A stretch of 64,000 nucleotides of DNA from Pithys albifrons albifrons (Eukaryota; Chordata; Aves; Passeriformes; Thamnophilidae), in the NCBI RefSeq assembly GCF_047495875.1, contig NC_092467.1, positions 16,705,566 through 16,769,565 on the forward strand, read 5' to 3'. Numbering within the stretch: position 1 is the stretch's first letter; each line of letters starts with the position of its first letter. The position numbers and the translations under genes are program-made. The notes under the pieces were generated by a model. It saw only the letters and a program-made list of their open reading frames with translations. It made no database searches and was not told where the DNA came from. Below, piece by piece: positions 14,301 to 25,400 of this stretch.

Positions 14301-17300
14301 ATTGCTAATTTATCATAATTTTTAAAAGTTTTTTGTTAGAGAATGTGTCACTACTTCTAAACAAAGAATATTGTATTTTATGCAGTGTATGTTGTTGATT
14401 TTTACCCATAATCTTATTTTACATGTAATCTGGAGCTACACAAATTGTCAGGAAGTTCTCAAAAGATTATCCTGTGTCTCTTGTGTACAGTCTGTATGTT
14501 TGGGGAAAAACTGCCTCACGGTTGAGGAAAACGAAGAGTATCTTTTAAAGCTGGTCTGGTTTTTGCTTTAAACTTTTTCTTTCTTGCAGGACTGATTAAA
14601 CCACACTTAATATCTTTTTTTAAGTATCAAGACTATTCAAAGATCAATAAGCAGTGGCTTTCATTACAATGCTCTGATACAATTCTGTCACAATACATGC
14701 CTAGCAGTCCATTTCGTGTAGGGAAGCTGATTGTGTTGGGAAAGTTTAGAAGTCCCATTTGCACTGTAGCTGTACAGCCATTCCACTTGTTAAGAATCGC
14801 TTTAGACAATTGCTAGTATTAGTTTCTGCAACCCTTCGTTCAGCTCACGTTGTCTCCACTGTGCAGTGTTCATGTTGTGATGGTTTCAGTATGAATGTGG
14901 CTCAACCATGTGCTTAAAAATGGCCTTCAGAGAGTTTAAGGTATCTAAGGAGCTGCCTGTGTTCATGGAAGTGAGAAAGTAGCATGGAGAGGCCTGCAAC
15001 CATAACACTGTTCATTTCCCTTGTGTGCATGTGCAGAAATGTTTCTGCATTGTAGTACCTGCTGTGCTGCTACTTGTCTGGACTGGCATGTTTCACAAAT
15101 GACAAGTTATTTTCCATTAATTCAGCTGAGGGTGCTCTAAGTACTTAATTTTTTTTATTGGCTTGTAATTAGGTTTTGACTTCCAAATCTCTATTTTCAT
15201 CTTGCTAAGTTGACAAATGTTTTTATGAATTATAGGACAGATATTTGAAAATGCTTATGACGCTTTTTTCTTCAGCTAGAACATAGTTTCAGCAACATTC
15301 TAGTTTTCTTTTGAATCAAGTTTGGTTTTTAAGTAGGAAATCTTATGAAGAGTTCCAACCGTTACTAAGGTAAAGAAAAATAAAGAATTTTAGATTCCTC
15401 TTGCTATAAGTAAAATCACTGAAAATTCAGTATCTTTATTCTTAAATAAAAATTTAACATCTTGCTTTCTGCCAAACCCAATTTTATTCACCCAAGGCAG
15501 TGGTCATATTTTTATGCTATTTTGAACTCACTTGTGTATTGCTTAGTTATTCTGCTGTGATTATATTAAATATGTATTGGCAAGCTTTGTTAAACCTTGT
15601 CTTTACTACTTCAGAATTGAGTTAATTTCAAGAATTATTACTGAAGCCTTTCAAAGACAGCAGACAGTAGCATTCTAGTTTGATGAGTTTTCACTGCTGA
15701 ACTCATAGCTTTAAAAAACCTTGCAGGTTATAACATAAAAATCTCTTCCAGAGCTTAAGTAGACCTCTTTCACAGAGTCCCACTTGAAAATCTGACATAT
15801 GTTCTCTAGTTAAAAAAAACAAAGGTACTTAGAAGTATAACTTGTTTGCAACTGACTAGCACCCTACAAACTACGATCCTATAATGTAGAAGACCTTTTG
15901 CATTGTTTTAAAACTTCTAAATTTCTCTCTACTGTTTCTCCTTCATGCCTGGCTTGATGAGGCAGTCAGCATCAGGTAAGAAAGTTTATTCTGAGGTTCA
16001 AGGATCTCATTGTTAGCCTTTTTTCAGCTCTTCTGAATTTGTGGAAATACAAATGTTAGCTGTTAAGAGTATGTACAACTAACGTTTGTCTTTGAAATGC
16101 TGAATTCTTTAGGCACAAGAAGGTATATAAATGCACATATTACTAAGATTCTGTTCTTGATTGAGCTGGATTTTGAAGGGATAATGATGACATACATTTT
16201 GGTCACATAATGTTATTAACTCTTTGAAATCCCCTAAAGACCATGTGAATGTGCTGTAGTGAAAACTGGATTGGAAGCTGCAGTCAACAATATGATGTGG
16301 ATTTGAGAATTAAAAGCAACACACATGGGTTTAACAGACCTCGTTTTTTATTGATTGCCTTTTTAATAGATGTGATCAGATTTGAGATTCTTGCAAAACT
16401 GAAAGAGTAAGAAACAAGTTTGTTTAAATGTCACTTATTGGAGTGACAGAGATGTGATTCCCTTCACATGAAGGAGGGCCAGACCCAAAACTGAAAGCCT
16501 TTACACCAATTTTGACTCTTTGTACAAAAGAGAACAGAAGTAACAGACCCTGGGTTATAAGTCCATACTCTGTTCAACATGGCTACAAGAAAAAGGGTTG
16601 TTTTTCCTTCAGGGAAAAAGACAGAGTAGAACCGGGGTGTGGGCGTGTATGTTCAGGTCAGGGCCAGACATTCTGCATTCCAAGTCCTTTGTCGGATTTC
16701 ACATTGTCTTGATATGCTTGGCTACAGGAATGGCAAATCTTGGCTTAATGCTTCAGTTCCTACTTTAAGCTCTTTTTCCATGTTCAAGTGAAACACTGAC
16801 AGCAGGAATCTCAAGTCTGTCTTAGAAAAGTGACAGATGAGCTTCAGTGTGAATAAGGTGGTTCATCACTTGCAAAATCAAAGCCATTACCTACACAATG
16901 GCAAGCACAAAATTGGTAGTTACAAACTGGGAAAGGTATTTTCAAGTTAGTATTGAGAGTCCTGTGACAGCACTGGCTTAGCATAGAGTAGCAACCAATT
17001 GGACTAGGCAATGTTGGGCATCAATAGGAAGTATATTAAAAAGCAAATAAAGGGGGTTGTATTGCCACTGGGTTTCTAGATGGATGTAGAGAGTTTAAAG
17101 AATGTCTGCAGGGAAGTTAAAAGGCAACTGAAATGATCAGTTGTCTTGATCACTGCCTGCTCACAAGGCTAAAAAGGTTTGGAACTCATCTGTTTTAGAC
17201 AGAGATATAAGGGAGGCATTGTGATGTGACTTTCAGAATCCTGACCAAAGAACTGCTTTTCACCATTTGTTCCTACATTATTAGAATTTGGGAGCAGTTA

Positions 17301-20300
17301 CCAAAACAAGTAGATTAGTTTAAAACAAATAAAGGAATTTCTGGAACTTACTGCCACAGGAAGCTGTGGAGGTAGAGTAAATAAAATAATCAGTCATGGA
17401 CAGCTATCTGGTCTATAAGGATATGCTGAACCAGCCAGAAAGATTGCACTCGTATTTGCTACAACTGCTTCTGTACAAGTGGATGGGGGCTTGGTAATAT
17501 CAAAGTCCTGTTGTCACTGTTGGAGATACGATATTGGACTGGTGGACCAACAGGACAGTAATGTTCCTGCCTTGAAAAAAGGTAGTGCTTTCTCTGTTAG
17601 AAGTCCAGAGCTTCACTTGCCAGACTGTAAAGTTACATCAGAGAGCAAAACTTCATTTTAGAGCGTTATGCTGGTGGCATTGACCACTGCAATCTCATTG
17701 TCTGCAAGTTGTTTCAAATGCTTTGAGAAGTCTTGCAACAGAAATCGCAAATAATCAGGCTCCTTCAGAAATGCTCCTGAACAATATTGGATTGAGGTGC
17801 CCCTGAACTATCTTCAACTCTGAAACTACACAAAGTTGGAAATAGTGCACAGCTGTTCTCAACTATTCTGTTGTGTAACTTTAATTCCTTGAAGATGAGT
17901 TGCTTTCATCAACACTGCAGTTTAAAAAAGTCAATGCAAAACAGATTCTACCTTCAATTGAAAAACAACTCAAGTATTTTCAAGATGCAAATTACATACT
18001 TCTAATTAGTAAGATTCTGTTGAAGACTAAGTTTTGTGATGAATACAGACATTTAGTACTGGCATTTAATATAAAAGCATTTGGAATCAAATGACAGCAT
18101 TTGGATCTTTAAGAAGTGCAACAACTTTGACAGGGACAAAGTATTTCAACTTCTCAAGCTCAAATGGGTGCCATAAGGAGCAGTGATATCCATCCCACTG
18201 CCTGTGCTTTTCACACATCTCACAGAACTGGGTTGGAAGGGACCCCAGGAGGTCTCCAGTCCAACTGCCTGCTCAAAACAGGACCAACACTGAATTCAAA
18301 GCAGGTTGCTTAGGGCCTTGTCAGTTGGGTGTTGAAACTTACTGACATGAAGAGTCCAGAGTCTCTAAACAACCTATTCTAATTCTTAGCTAGCCATGTA
18401 GCAAATATTCTCCCTTCATATTCAAACACAACTTTGTGTTTTGTGTTATGGTCAATGTCTCCTCTTCCACCATGCATTTCAGTGAAGAACCAGCTCTCTG
18501 TTAGCTTAAAGTACAAGCTTCTGCTCCTTACCTGTCTTTGTGCCGATCATTAATGTCTTGTACTGAGGAAGGCATAAGGCAGCAGGTGCAGCAGAGGACA
18601 CGTGCAGTCTAACAAGAGCCACATACGAATCCATTCCCATGAGGCCCTGCCTGTACCCTTGGAAGTGCAGCCCAGTGTGCTGTTGGCCTTCCCCACTGCC
18701 CAGGGACAGTGTGGATTCATGTTCAGCCTCCTGTCTGTCAGGCCGCCAGTGCCCTCTGCAGCACTGGTGCTCTTCAGCCTGTTGATCCTCATAATACAAA
18801 CAAATTCTACAGTGTTTGTGCTTCTGGCTAGGCAGCCCTGTCTCAAGCAGACAGAAGTTACTGCACTCTGTGACCCCTGACAGACATGTCATGTGTATTC
18901 TCTGCAGTATGTTCACGTTTCTTCCTAACAATCTGTTTTTCCTTGGATGCGAGGAGTACTTGAGAGAAAAGGCAGGCAAGTATAAAGCTGTAGATGAGAA
19001 GTGTTTCTGGAAGGTTACAGATTTGTTGTTCTAATGAAAGGATGCACAAAGATAACAAAACAATGTTTTCCCAGGCTTCCTTTAGGAACTGCCAAAGGCT
19101 TTGTCTATTCACAATTTTTTCACCAACAGCATTTGCCACAGACTCATTTGGAAAGGTTACTGCCTAAACCTGTGAAACCATGATTTTGTCAAGTTACCTA
19201 ACTAATATTCATCTAAAGGTATCGTGTTTAAGTCTCCAGGAAAACAGTTGAGGTCATTGGCTTGGCTTTCTGAGTGTTCAAAACAGCTAACATTGAGTAT
19301 CGGCTTTATAATTTCAGGTGTACCAATGGCTTAACTCTGCAGACCTAAAAGCATATAATTTCTTACTCTAATATGAAGTTTATAGTCACTTGTACAGTGA
19401 ATCTTTTTTTTTTCCTGTGGTGAGGGTGGAGAGAAATTGTTGGGTTTCTCTGTTTTATTTTCTTAGTGACTAAAATTGATAGCTGTTTTGGAAAATTCAT
19501 GTGGCAGCTAATCTGATCATATTACAGGATATTTTCAGGGATAATATTTCTAAGTAACACAAGAATTGTCTGTATCAGGTTTTCTCTATCGAGGTGTATA
19601 TAAGCTAGTAAAAATTATGTACATGTTACTGTCCAGTATCTAATATTTGGCATAAGCTGATTTTGCTTACATTATGAGTTATGCTGTGCATGTGTGGAAC
19701 TCTGTTTTGTTTGCCTTTACACATGTGAAATCCTCATGAAACAACTGCAGCCAATGTGTATGTGAAGAAAATGCAAAAAACTAATGTTAGTACACAAGGT
19801 AAACAAGATTTAGATCTATAGCATGCACCCATATTCCTAACAGGGATATTCTGATATAACATGAAAAGCTGGAGCTTTTACATGCTGTTAACATGTGATT
19901 TAATGGCTTCTAGCATGATCATGACTCTTGTGATCTTTTTTCAACTCCTTTCTCTTTCTCATCTTCTGCACAAGCCCATGGTAAGTACAGAGATTCCTTC
20001 TTGCCCAAATGGACAGGTAAAAATCCGCCATTGGTGTCAATACTGAGGACACACGTGCACTTGTTATTTACTAAAATGAACACTGCTTCAGATTTCTGAA
20101 ACACCAAATAGATTTCTGTAAAGAAACTCTTCAGGCATTTTATTCTGCCTATTCTCCAGGTCTCTTACTGTGAAAAGTTGCTTACAAAGTAGCACTTGGT
20201 GCATCTGCTGTTTTAAGCTTTTAGAGTGACATTAGGAAGGTTCTGTAATCCATTTTAATGCCTTTCTGCATCCTCAGGATTTTTTATCATAATACTCTTA

Positions 20301-21476
20301 GTCTGTCAAACTGACCCTGAGATAGTTGCTATTAGAAGCTAATAAAAGTGAAATTCTAAAACAAACAAAAACACCACAAAACCAACCCACCTCTGGAATG
20401 TCTTCCCTGAGCTGCAGTTATTTTTTATTAAATTAACAGCAGACTTCAGCACTTTAGGTTTTAGTTTTGAATAGCTTGGATGCATGGTTGTAATAGTGTC
20501 CCAAATAGTGCATTGAATTAAAATATTTTCTGTCTGTGGTCTGACAATCCTTTTTGTCTTGTTTGATGTTCTCTTAAAATTGCAACTACAATCTATTTGT
20601 GCTGTAAAAAAGATGTTTCTCTCATACTACTTGATCTGAAATTGCATTGGATCTGAACTAGATAATTAAGATAATCTTGCAATGTAGACAGAACCAAACA
20701 AATTCTCTGGGATTTTCTTCTGTGCCTGTGTGAAACTGGCACTATTCACTTGTGACCCTGCTCTTTGGAAAAGGAGAAAGACTTTCTCGTCTCAAGTGAG
20801 AAGTCAGATGATACAGGAAAGAATGGAGCTGTAAAAGTAAGATGTGGAAGCCAAAAGTCCTGTCAAAACAAAGAGGCCACTCTAGAAAATAGAAAACATC
20901 CTTGTGGGGATATTAAAGATGCAGGAAATAGAGGAAACTGTCATTACTGATTCTAGGTACCTTGATTATTAAGCCTTAAAACTGTAGTACTTGAAGTGAT
21001 CATCAAATGTGCTACTTTCAGATCTAGAATTTAATTTTATCCGCTAAGAGTTCAAGGATACATTTCTTGAAAATGTGCTTGGGGTTTTGGTTTGGTTTTG
21101 GTTGTTTGGGGTTTTTTAGTACTGGACTCTTGATCTCTGATTAACTGTCAACTCCCACTTTTTCTAACAGATCAAATGTCTAAAAGGCCAGAGAGACTTC
21201 TCAGACCAACCCACTTTTGATGGGATTCACATTGTCAACCATTTCACAGGAGACGATGAATCATTTCATTCTTCTGATGAAGATTTTATAACTAACTCCA
21301 TACAGGAGAGTGGGGTGAACTTTCATCTACCCAGGAGGACTGGTCAGATGGCTTTGGATCACACACTTGTAGACAGCAGTGACAGTGATACTGAGGAAAG
21401 TGCCCTTCCCACTGGGAATTCGGACAAGATGGTTTCTAAGCAGAGAAGAATGGAATCTTACTCTACTACTGTGTGA
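2232..21476 (+). CDS. EVI5: EVI5 3' end: last two coding exons, spliced
   Basis: The C-terminal end of EVI5 (ecotropic viral integration site 5), a host protein with an N-terminal TBC (Rab-GAP-like) domain and a long coiled coil. Family knowledge: it binds Rab11, localises to centrosome and midbody, and stabilises the APC/C inhibitor EMI1. Only two coding exons fall in the window: 2232-2327 (32 codons) and 21171-21476 (101 codons plus stop), joined in phase 0. They encode the end of the coiled coil, a serine/acidic tail and the terminal SYSTTV. The match to mammalian EVI5 covers IRELKDQIAEL in the first exon and FDGIHIVNH and SSDEDF in the second. The TBC domain and most of the coiled coil lie upstream of position 1. 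The stop is about 10.2 kb before the GFI1 start codon, on the same strand. The coordinates span an 18.8-kb intron. Confidence 0.93.
4014..4080 (+). repeat. CR1 LINE 3'-end fragment
   Basis: The phrase running from GACTTGATAATCTTGCAGGTC to GATTCCACAATTTTATGAAA matches the avian CR1 3' end (activity: 'gactagatgatctttgaggtcccttccaacc...attctatg'). It is a short, diverged, + oriented remnant. CR1 copies are typically 5'-truncated, which fits the length. Confidence 0.6.
5779..5870 (+). repeat. CR1 LINE 3'-end fragment
   Basis: A clear CR1 3' terminus in + orientation. It reads GGGCTAGTGGTGAATGCAG, then a TTGGACTCCAG motif, then GAGGTCTTTTCCAACCTTA, and ends with two ATTCCATG octamers. These correspond to the (ATTCTATG)n-type end characteristic of CR1. 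It is 5'-truncated, as is usual for the family. Confidence 0.82.
10281..10350. promoter_or_regulatory. Candidate haematopoietic enhancer: GATA/RUNX/FOX cluster
   Basis: Within 70 bp of the EVI5 intron are TGTGGTC (RUNX core, 10284-10290), TGATAAGATA (tandem GATA, 10311-10320), TGTGGTTT (RUNX, 10336-10343) and GCAAACA (forkhead-type, 10344-10350). Mammalian GFI1 is controlled by several elements spread over about 100 kb, including within EVI5, with RUNX1, GATA2, SCL, PU.1 and ERG as regulators. The cluster is about 21 kb upstream of the GFI1 start codon. Enhancer activity is inferred from motifs only. Confidence 0.3.
17300..17570 (+). repeat. Ancient CR1-type LINE 3' fragment (turtle/crocodile-like)
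   Basis: Strongly diverged, but the order of landmarks fits the 3' end of an old sauropsid CR1 subfamily. The landmarks are TTTAAAACAAATAAAGGAAT near 17320, GAACTTACTGCCACAGGAAG near 17345, and at the end CACTGTTGGAGATACGATAT with GGACTGGTGGACCAACAGGA. In turtle and crocodile copies the corresponding text ends 'cactgtcggaagacaggatactgggctagatggacc'. Assignment is from memory of that consensus. Confidence 0.5.
18218..18870 (-). repeat. CR1 LINE fragment, - orientation
   Basis: Read on the + strand, CACAGAACTGGGTTGGAAGG and the following GACCCCAGGAGGTCTCCAGT are the reverse complement of a CR1 3' end. They are followed by the CR1 landmarks 'ctccacaacctctctgggcaacctg' in diverged form near 18360. 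Farther along, GTGTGCTGTTGGCCTTCCCC and ATTCATGTTCAGCCTCCTGT (18675-18730) match a more internal CR1 3' region. The first 260 bp are confident; continuity to about 18870 is probable. The GC-rich composition and the long antisense open frames here are explained by this element. Confidence 0.7.
21171..21476 (+). CDS. EVI5: EVI5 last coding exon and stop
   Basis: 102 codons including TGA at 21474-21476, phase 0 at the acceptor (TTTTTCTAACAG|ATC). The tail begins IKCLKGQRDFSDQPTFDGI, continues HIVNHFTGDDESFHSSDEDF and ends RRMESYSTTV. It parallels the mammalian EVI5 C-terminus throughout. Two acidic serine blocks, DDESFHSSDEDF and DSSDSDTEES, are typical casein kinase 2 targets. The terminal S-T-T-V fits a class I PDZ-ligand pattern (T at -2, V at 0). 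Substitutions against mammals lie mostly between these blocks. Confidence 0.95.
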   Translation: MKCLKGQRDFSDQPTFDGIHIVNHFTGDDESFHSSDEDFITNSIQESGVNFHLPRRTGQMALDHTLVDSSDSDTEESALPTGNSDKMVSKQRRMESYSTTV

Positions 21477-22293
21477 TTATCACTGTGACAAGCACTGAAA
21501 ATTTCATATTTCTTTAAGGCTGAAATTGTCAAGTAACCGAAACCATCGACCCATTAGCTTAGGCAACTACTGGATCTGGTCTGGCCTGTGACAAACACAT
21601 AATATACTGTCTATCTGCCTTCTCTCTTTGCCAAATCTTGTTAATGACATACCATTGCCATAAAGCAGGCTCAGAAGAAGCTGATGGATGACAGTTCTGA
21701 CAGTATTACTGAATGTTCTTTGGTTTAGAAACTGCAAATATATTGTTTCTTTAGTGCATAAGAACCATTTTTGCTGTTCACACAGGAATTATTTTCCTCA
21801 ACAGAAATTGCTTTTGTGCAATATTTTATGCTCTGAACAAAAGTGTATGTTTTACATTGTTATCCTTTTGTGATCAAGATGGATCCTTGTAAACCGTCTG
21901 ATCATGACACACATATATATAAAATTATCTTATGCTTCTCAACTACTTCTGTTTTTTTACTAAAGTTACTGGATGCCCACAGAAGGCTGGAAAGAGAAGC
22001 CTTTATCTGTAGTACTTCATATATGCAAATAATGGTCACTAATGTTGTAAAGGTGTTTTTCACCATCTTCACTTAAATCTGTGTGCATCTGCTTTTGATG
22101 TTGCTAAATAATAACTGGTCCGAATATATTAATTACAATAATGTTTATTTTGTACATATTTATATATCTACACCAAGCTGAAAATGTACATTACACCATT
22201 TTATAAGAGGAATGTAAATGTTGCAATATTACTGTCTCTGGTATTCTAACAGGAAAATGAATTCTGTACATACACACTAGAAGTGAATTACTA

Positions 22294-22299
22294 AATAAA
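22294..22299 (+). terminator. EVI5: EVI5 proximal poly(A) signal
   Basis: Canonical AATAAA about 820 bp after the EVI5 stop codon. Confidence 0.55.
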
Positions 22300-22417
22300 G
22301 GCAAAACACTAACTTTACATTAAGTTTCAGCCTAGCTACACTAACAAGCTCATGTCAGAAATGCTTGTTCCAAACACTATTGACTGAAATCTTTTACCTT
22401 CATGTATATGTAATGAA

Positions 22418-22423
22418 AATAAA
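22418..22423 (+). terminator. EVI5: EVI5 distal poly(A) signal
   Basis: Canonical AATAAA followed by a T-rich stretch; the best candidate for the main EVI5 cleavage signal. Confidence 0.6.
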
Positions 22424-22440
22424 TTTTTCATGATTTAACA

Positions 22441-25400
22441 AGGTTGCAGCATTTACTGTTTAGTCAATTGCAAGGTACAGTCCTTGGTGACCACATAGTT
22501 ACTTGTAGTCTGTAGATGGGTTCAAATAAGGTGAAAAATTATTCATCTTAGTTCCAATGAAATATGGTCAATGCAGTGATAGTATGTATGTTCAGTTCAT
22601 ACTGCAGACCTGTGTAGGAAATGAGCTGTTGGTGCTGTCATCAAATAGCTGTGATTGAGCAAAGCAGTAAGAGGTGAGCTGAGCGTTCTGCCTCCAGTCT
22701 CCTGAAAACTGAGATCCAGTAAAATGGCCTTACCTTCTTGAACAGAACAAGTTATTCTGCTATTGTCATACGAACACTTACTTGCCCTCTCAGACACCTT
22801 CTAGTCAAGAATATTCTTAATACTGCCATCTTATGTAATTAAGCAATCCTTAAGACTTTTTAACAATGTTTGCAACTGTTCTATTCAGTAAAAATCCAGC
22901 CAAGCACAAGTAGGTACTGACAGGCAGCATGTATGTTCACTGCCTTGCTGCCCAGGAGAGGCAGTGTAGTGTTTAAAATTGCAAGTGTGGAAGCAAACTG
23001 CTGAAAGCATCTGCTGGTCCCATCAGGCATTTCCTTTCCCTTTATTTTCAATGTGCTTTCAGAAAGAAACAGCACAATGGGGAGGTAACAAATGTTCAAA
23101 GAATGAGAGAGAAGGCTGAATGGAGTAGCCCATTCTGGGCCTCTCAACACTATTATCTGCACAGGTGCAATCTAATTTAATCTTAAAGCAGGTGAGTGAC
23201 CAATTCCAAATTACTGATTTCTGCAGCTCCTAACTTGCATCACTATTTCTGCAAAATTTCCCCACATCCTCCCAGTGAATATGTAGTTCCCACGTAGTCT
23301 GTGCAAAATGCCATCTCTGACGTGGATTAGCTGACTGATTCTTATCCCTGTTGAAAATTTCATTCATGCAAAACCTAATCAGGACCACTTTTGTTCATAA
23401 ATGAGTAATAATTGCCTTTTTTCCTTCCCATGAGCATCTGCTGGCTTATGTTTGCACCTGGATCATTGTTGCCCGAGAGGAGAGGTGACAAATGTCTTGT
23501 TGCCTGTCATCAATACCAGCTGCAAACCTCTCTTAAAGGTAATGTTCTGTAATAGTGGCAAGCACAAAATTCAGCTGAAGAGCCATAAAAATCCTCTCTG
23601 TTTGAACAGTGAAGTGTTATGATTTTGCAATAACTGCCTTACTGTTCGGGTGATAGCAAATTAGATTAGTTGGGCAAGAGTTATTTCCTGAACTTTTGTG
23701 GTTTTAAAGTATACTAATAGAATAAATAGTGACACTGAATAACAGCATAAATAAAAATATCAAGGAAAAACACAAAAATCAACTAGCTACATGTCTTATA
23801 TTGATAAAAATGAGTCACTGGACATGCTGCAGTTTCAGAAGACCTGGCCATACAGAGATTATCCTCAGAAGACAGCCCAAGAGAGGCTGTTCAGGATCAT
23901 CCTGTTTTTTCTGCAACTCTTCTAGCAAAAAAATGACCCTAATCTCTTTGCTATGTGTATTATAATTCTGAATGTATTCTGAATATGCATCAGAATAATG
24001 TCAAGTCATTAACAGCACAGACAATATTAGTCAATAAATAAAACATACTAATTGTGCTATGTACCATGACCTTGCTTGCATGACCTTTTAATAAACATTG
24101 CTGTTTGCTCAGATTTGTTCTTAAATGCAGACTGTAAAAGCTCAATGAGAATGCTTAAAAGGATATGGTCAAAAAACCCTCATGAACATGAAACCTCGAG
24201 AGTCTTGACTATGTAAGGGCTGCAGCTGAGAAGACAGGTGAAACAGGGAAGGGGGATGCCCTGCTATATCTGGGCTTTCTGTGTAAATTACATGTTATGT
24301 TTGGGAGTGAAAATGGTTCTGATCTGATAATCAAATGTCTTCACTAATTAGAGAAGCCTCAGCATTGACATTTTCTAACTTCTCTACGCTAGAGGAGTAA
24401 ATGTTTCAGATCATAACAGCATTCACAGTTAGACCTTTTTTCACTTAAGTCATTTCATATGTTAGAAGTTTTGTAACATTTGTGGAGCATTTGAAATGAC
24501 AATTTGGGAGAAAGTACATCTGTGAAGATGAGAAGTGGCATATCACACTCATGGCTCAACTCTTTGTTCATGCTGGTCACTTTCTGTTTTACAAAGCGCA
24601 GGCCCCATCTACATACACATCCACAAAGTACTGTTTTCCACTAAATTCCAATGTCCTATATTAACTAACATAAATTGCTATGAAAGTGAGTAAAAGAAGC
24701 ATTCACAAAGGAGTTTGCATAAATTTAACAAAACCACTTTGTAAATTCTGTACTCTTGAACTGGATTGGTGCTCAACCCTTTTGCGAAACTGCAGCACAG
24801 GAGGAATTGCATGTTCTTCTGGGCTATTTATTGTAATCACTGTTCTGTATCAGAGACTATGTTAGTGACTTTGTGAAACTTGATGCTCATATATTTCTAT
24901 TTTAAGCTAGAATGACCTAAAGATACGTTAGCATAAAAATATCCACATTTTATATGGGATGTGCTGCTAATGCCCTTACCTGTAGAGGCTCCAAATAATG
25001 TAACTTATTTTGGGGTAAGGTAGAGAAGAATGCAAATCTCCTAGCAAAGCCATTAGGCTAGTCCTGGACACTAAAATGAAAAATCAACCTAAAGGTTAGG
25101 ACAATCTACATGGAAACTACGGTGTTATGTTCAGTCATGCACCAGCTACTAACTGTGTATTCAAAGAGAAGAGGAAAGCTATGTATCACCAGCAGATTTC
25201 TGGATTCAGTTAAGTGCATTTTTGTTCTGTGAAAAACTTTTATCATTATAATTACATCAATATATTTTCTGTAGTTCTCTGAGCGTTTTGGTTGATGATG
25301 GAGTCTTTTGGTGTGGGGTCTGCTTTTGGTTGGGTTTTTTTTACAAACTATTCCAAGACATAAGAAAAATCAGTGAAGTACATTTACACAGTAAGTAGGC

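Larger units (their letters stand above)
2328..21170 (+). other. EVI5: EVI5 last intron (18.8 kb)
   Basis: GTAAGT donor at 2328 and TTTTTCTAACAG acceptor ending at 21170. The intron is AT-rich with no recognisable nested gene. It contains CR1 fragments near 4.0, 5.8, 17.3-17.6 and 18.2-18.9 kb, a poly(A) run at 2774-2788, a GATA/RUNX/FOX motif cluster near 10.28-10.35 kb and a G/T-rich tract at 21081-21117 close to the acceptor. All open frames of 60-157 codons seen here lack splice context or family resemblance. Confidence 0.85.
21477..22440 (+). other. EVI5: EVI5 3' UTR
   Basis: AT-rich sequence following the stop. Two AATAAA hexamers lie at 22294-22299 and 22418-22423; the second is the likelier main signal, giving an end near 22440. 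Two perfect Pumilio-type elements, TGTACATA, lie at 22151-22158 and 22265-22272. The exact cleavage site cannot be read from sequence. Confidence 0.75.

Noticed and set aside
18506..18979. 157-codon antisense open frame and overlapping shorter ones
   Set aside because: They largely overlie CR1 LINE sequence (- orientation) in a GC-richer patch. No known protein domain, no splice context.
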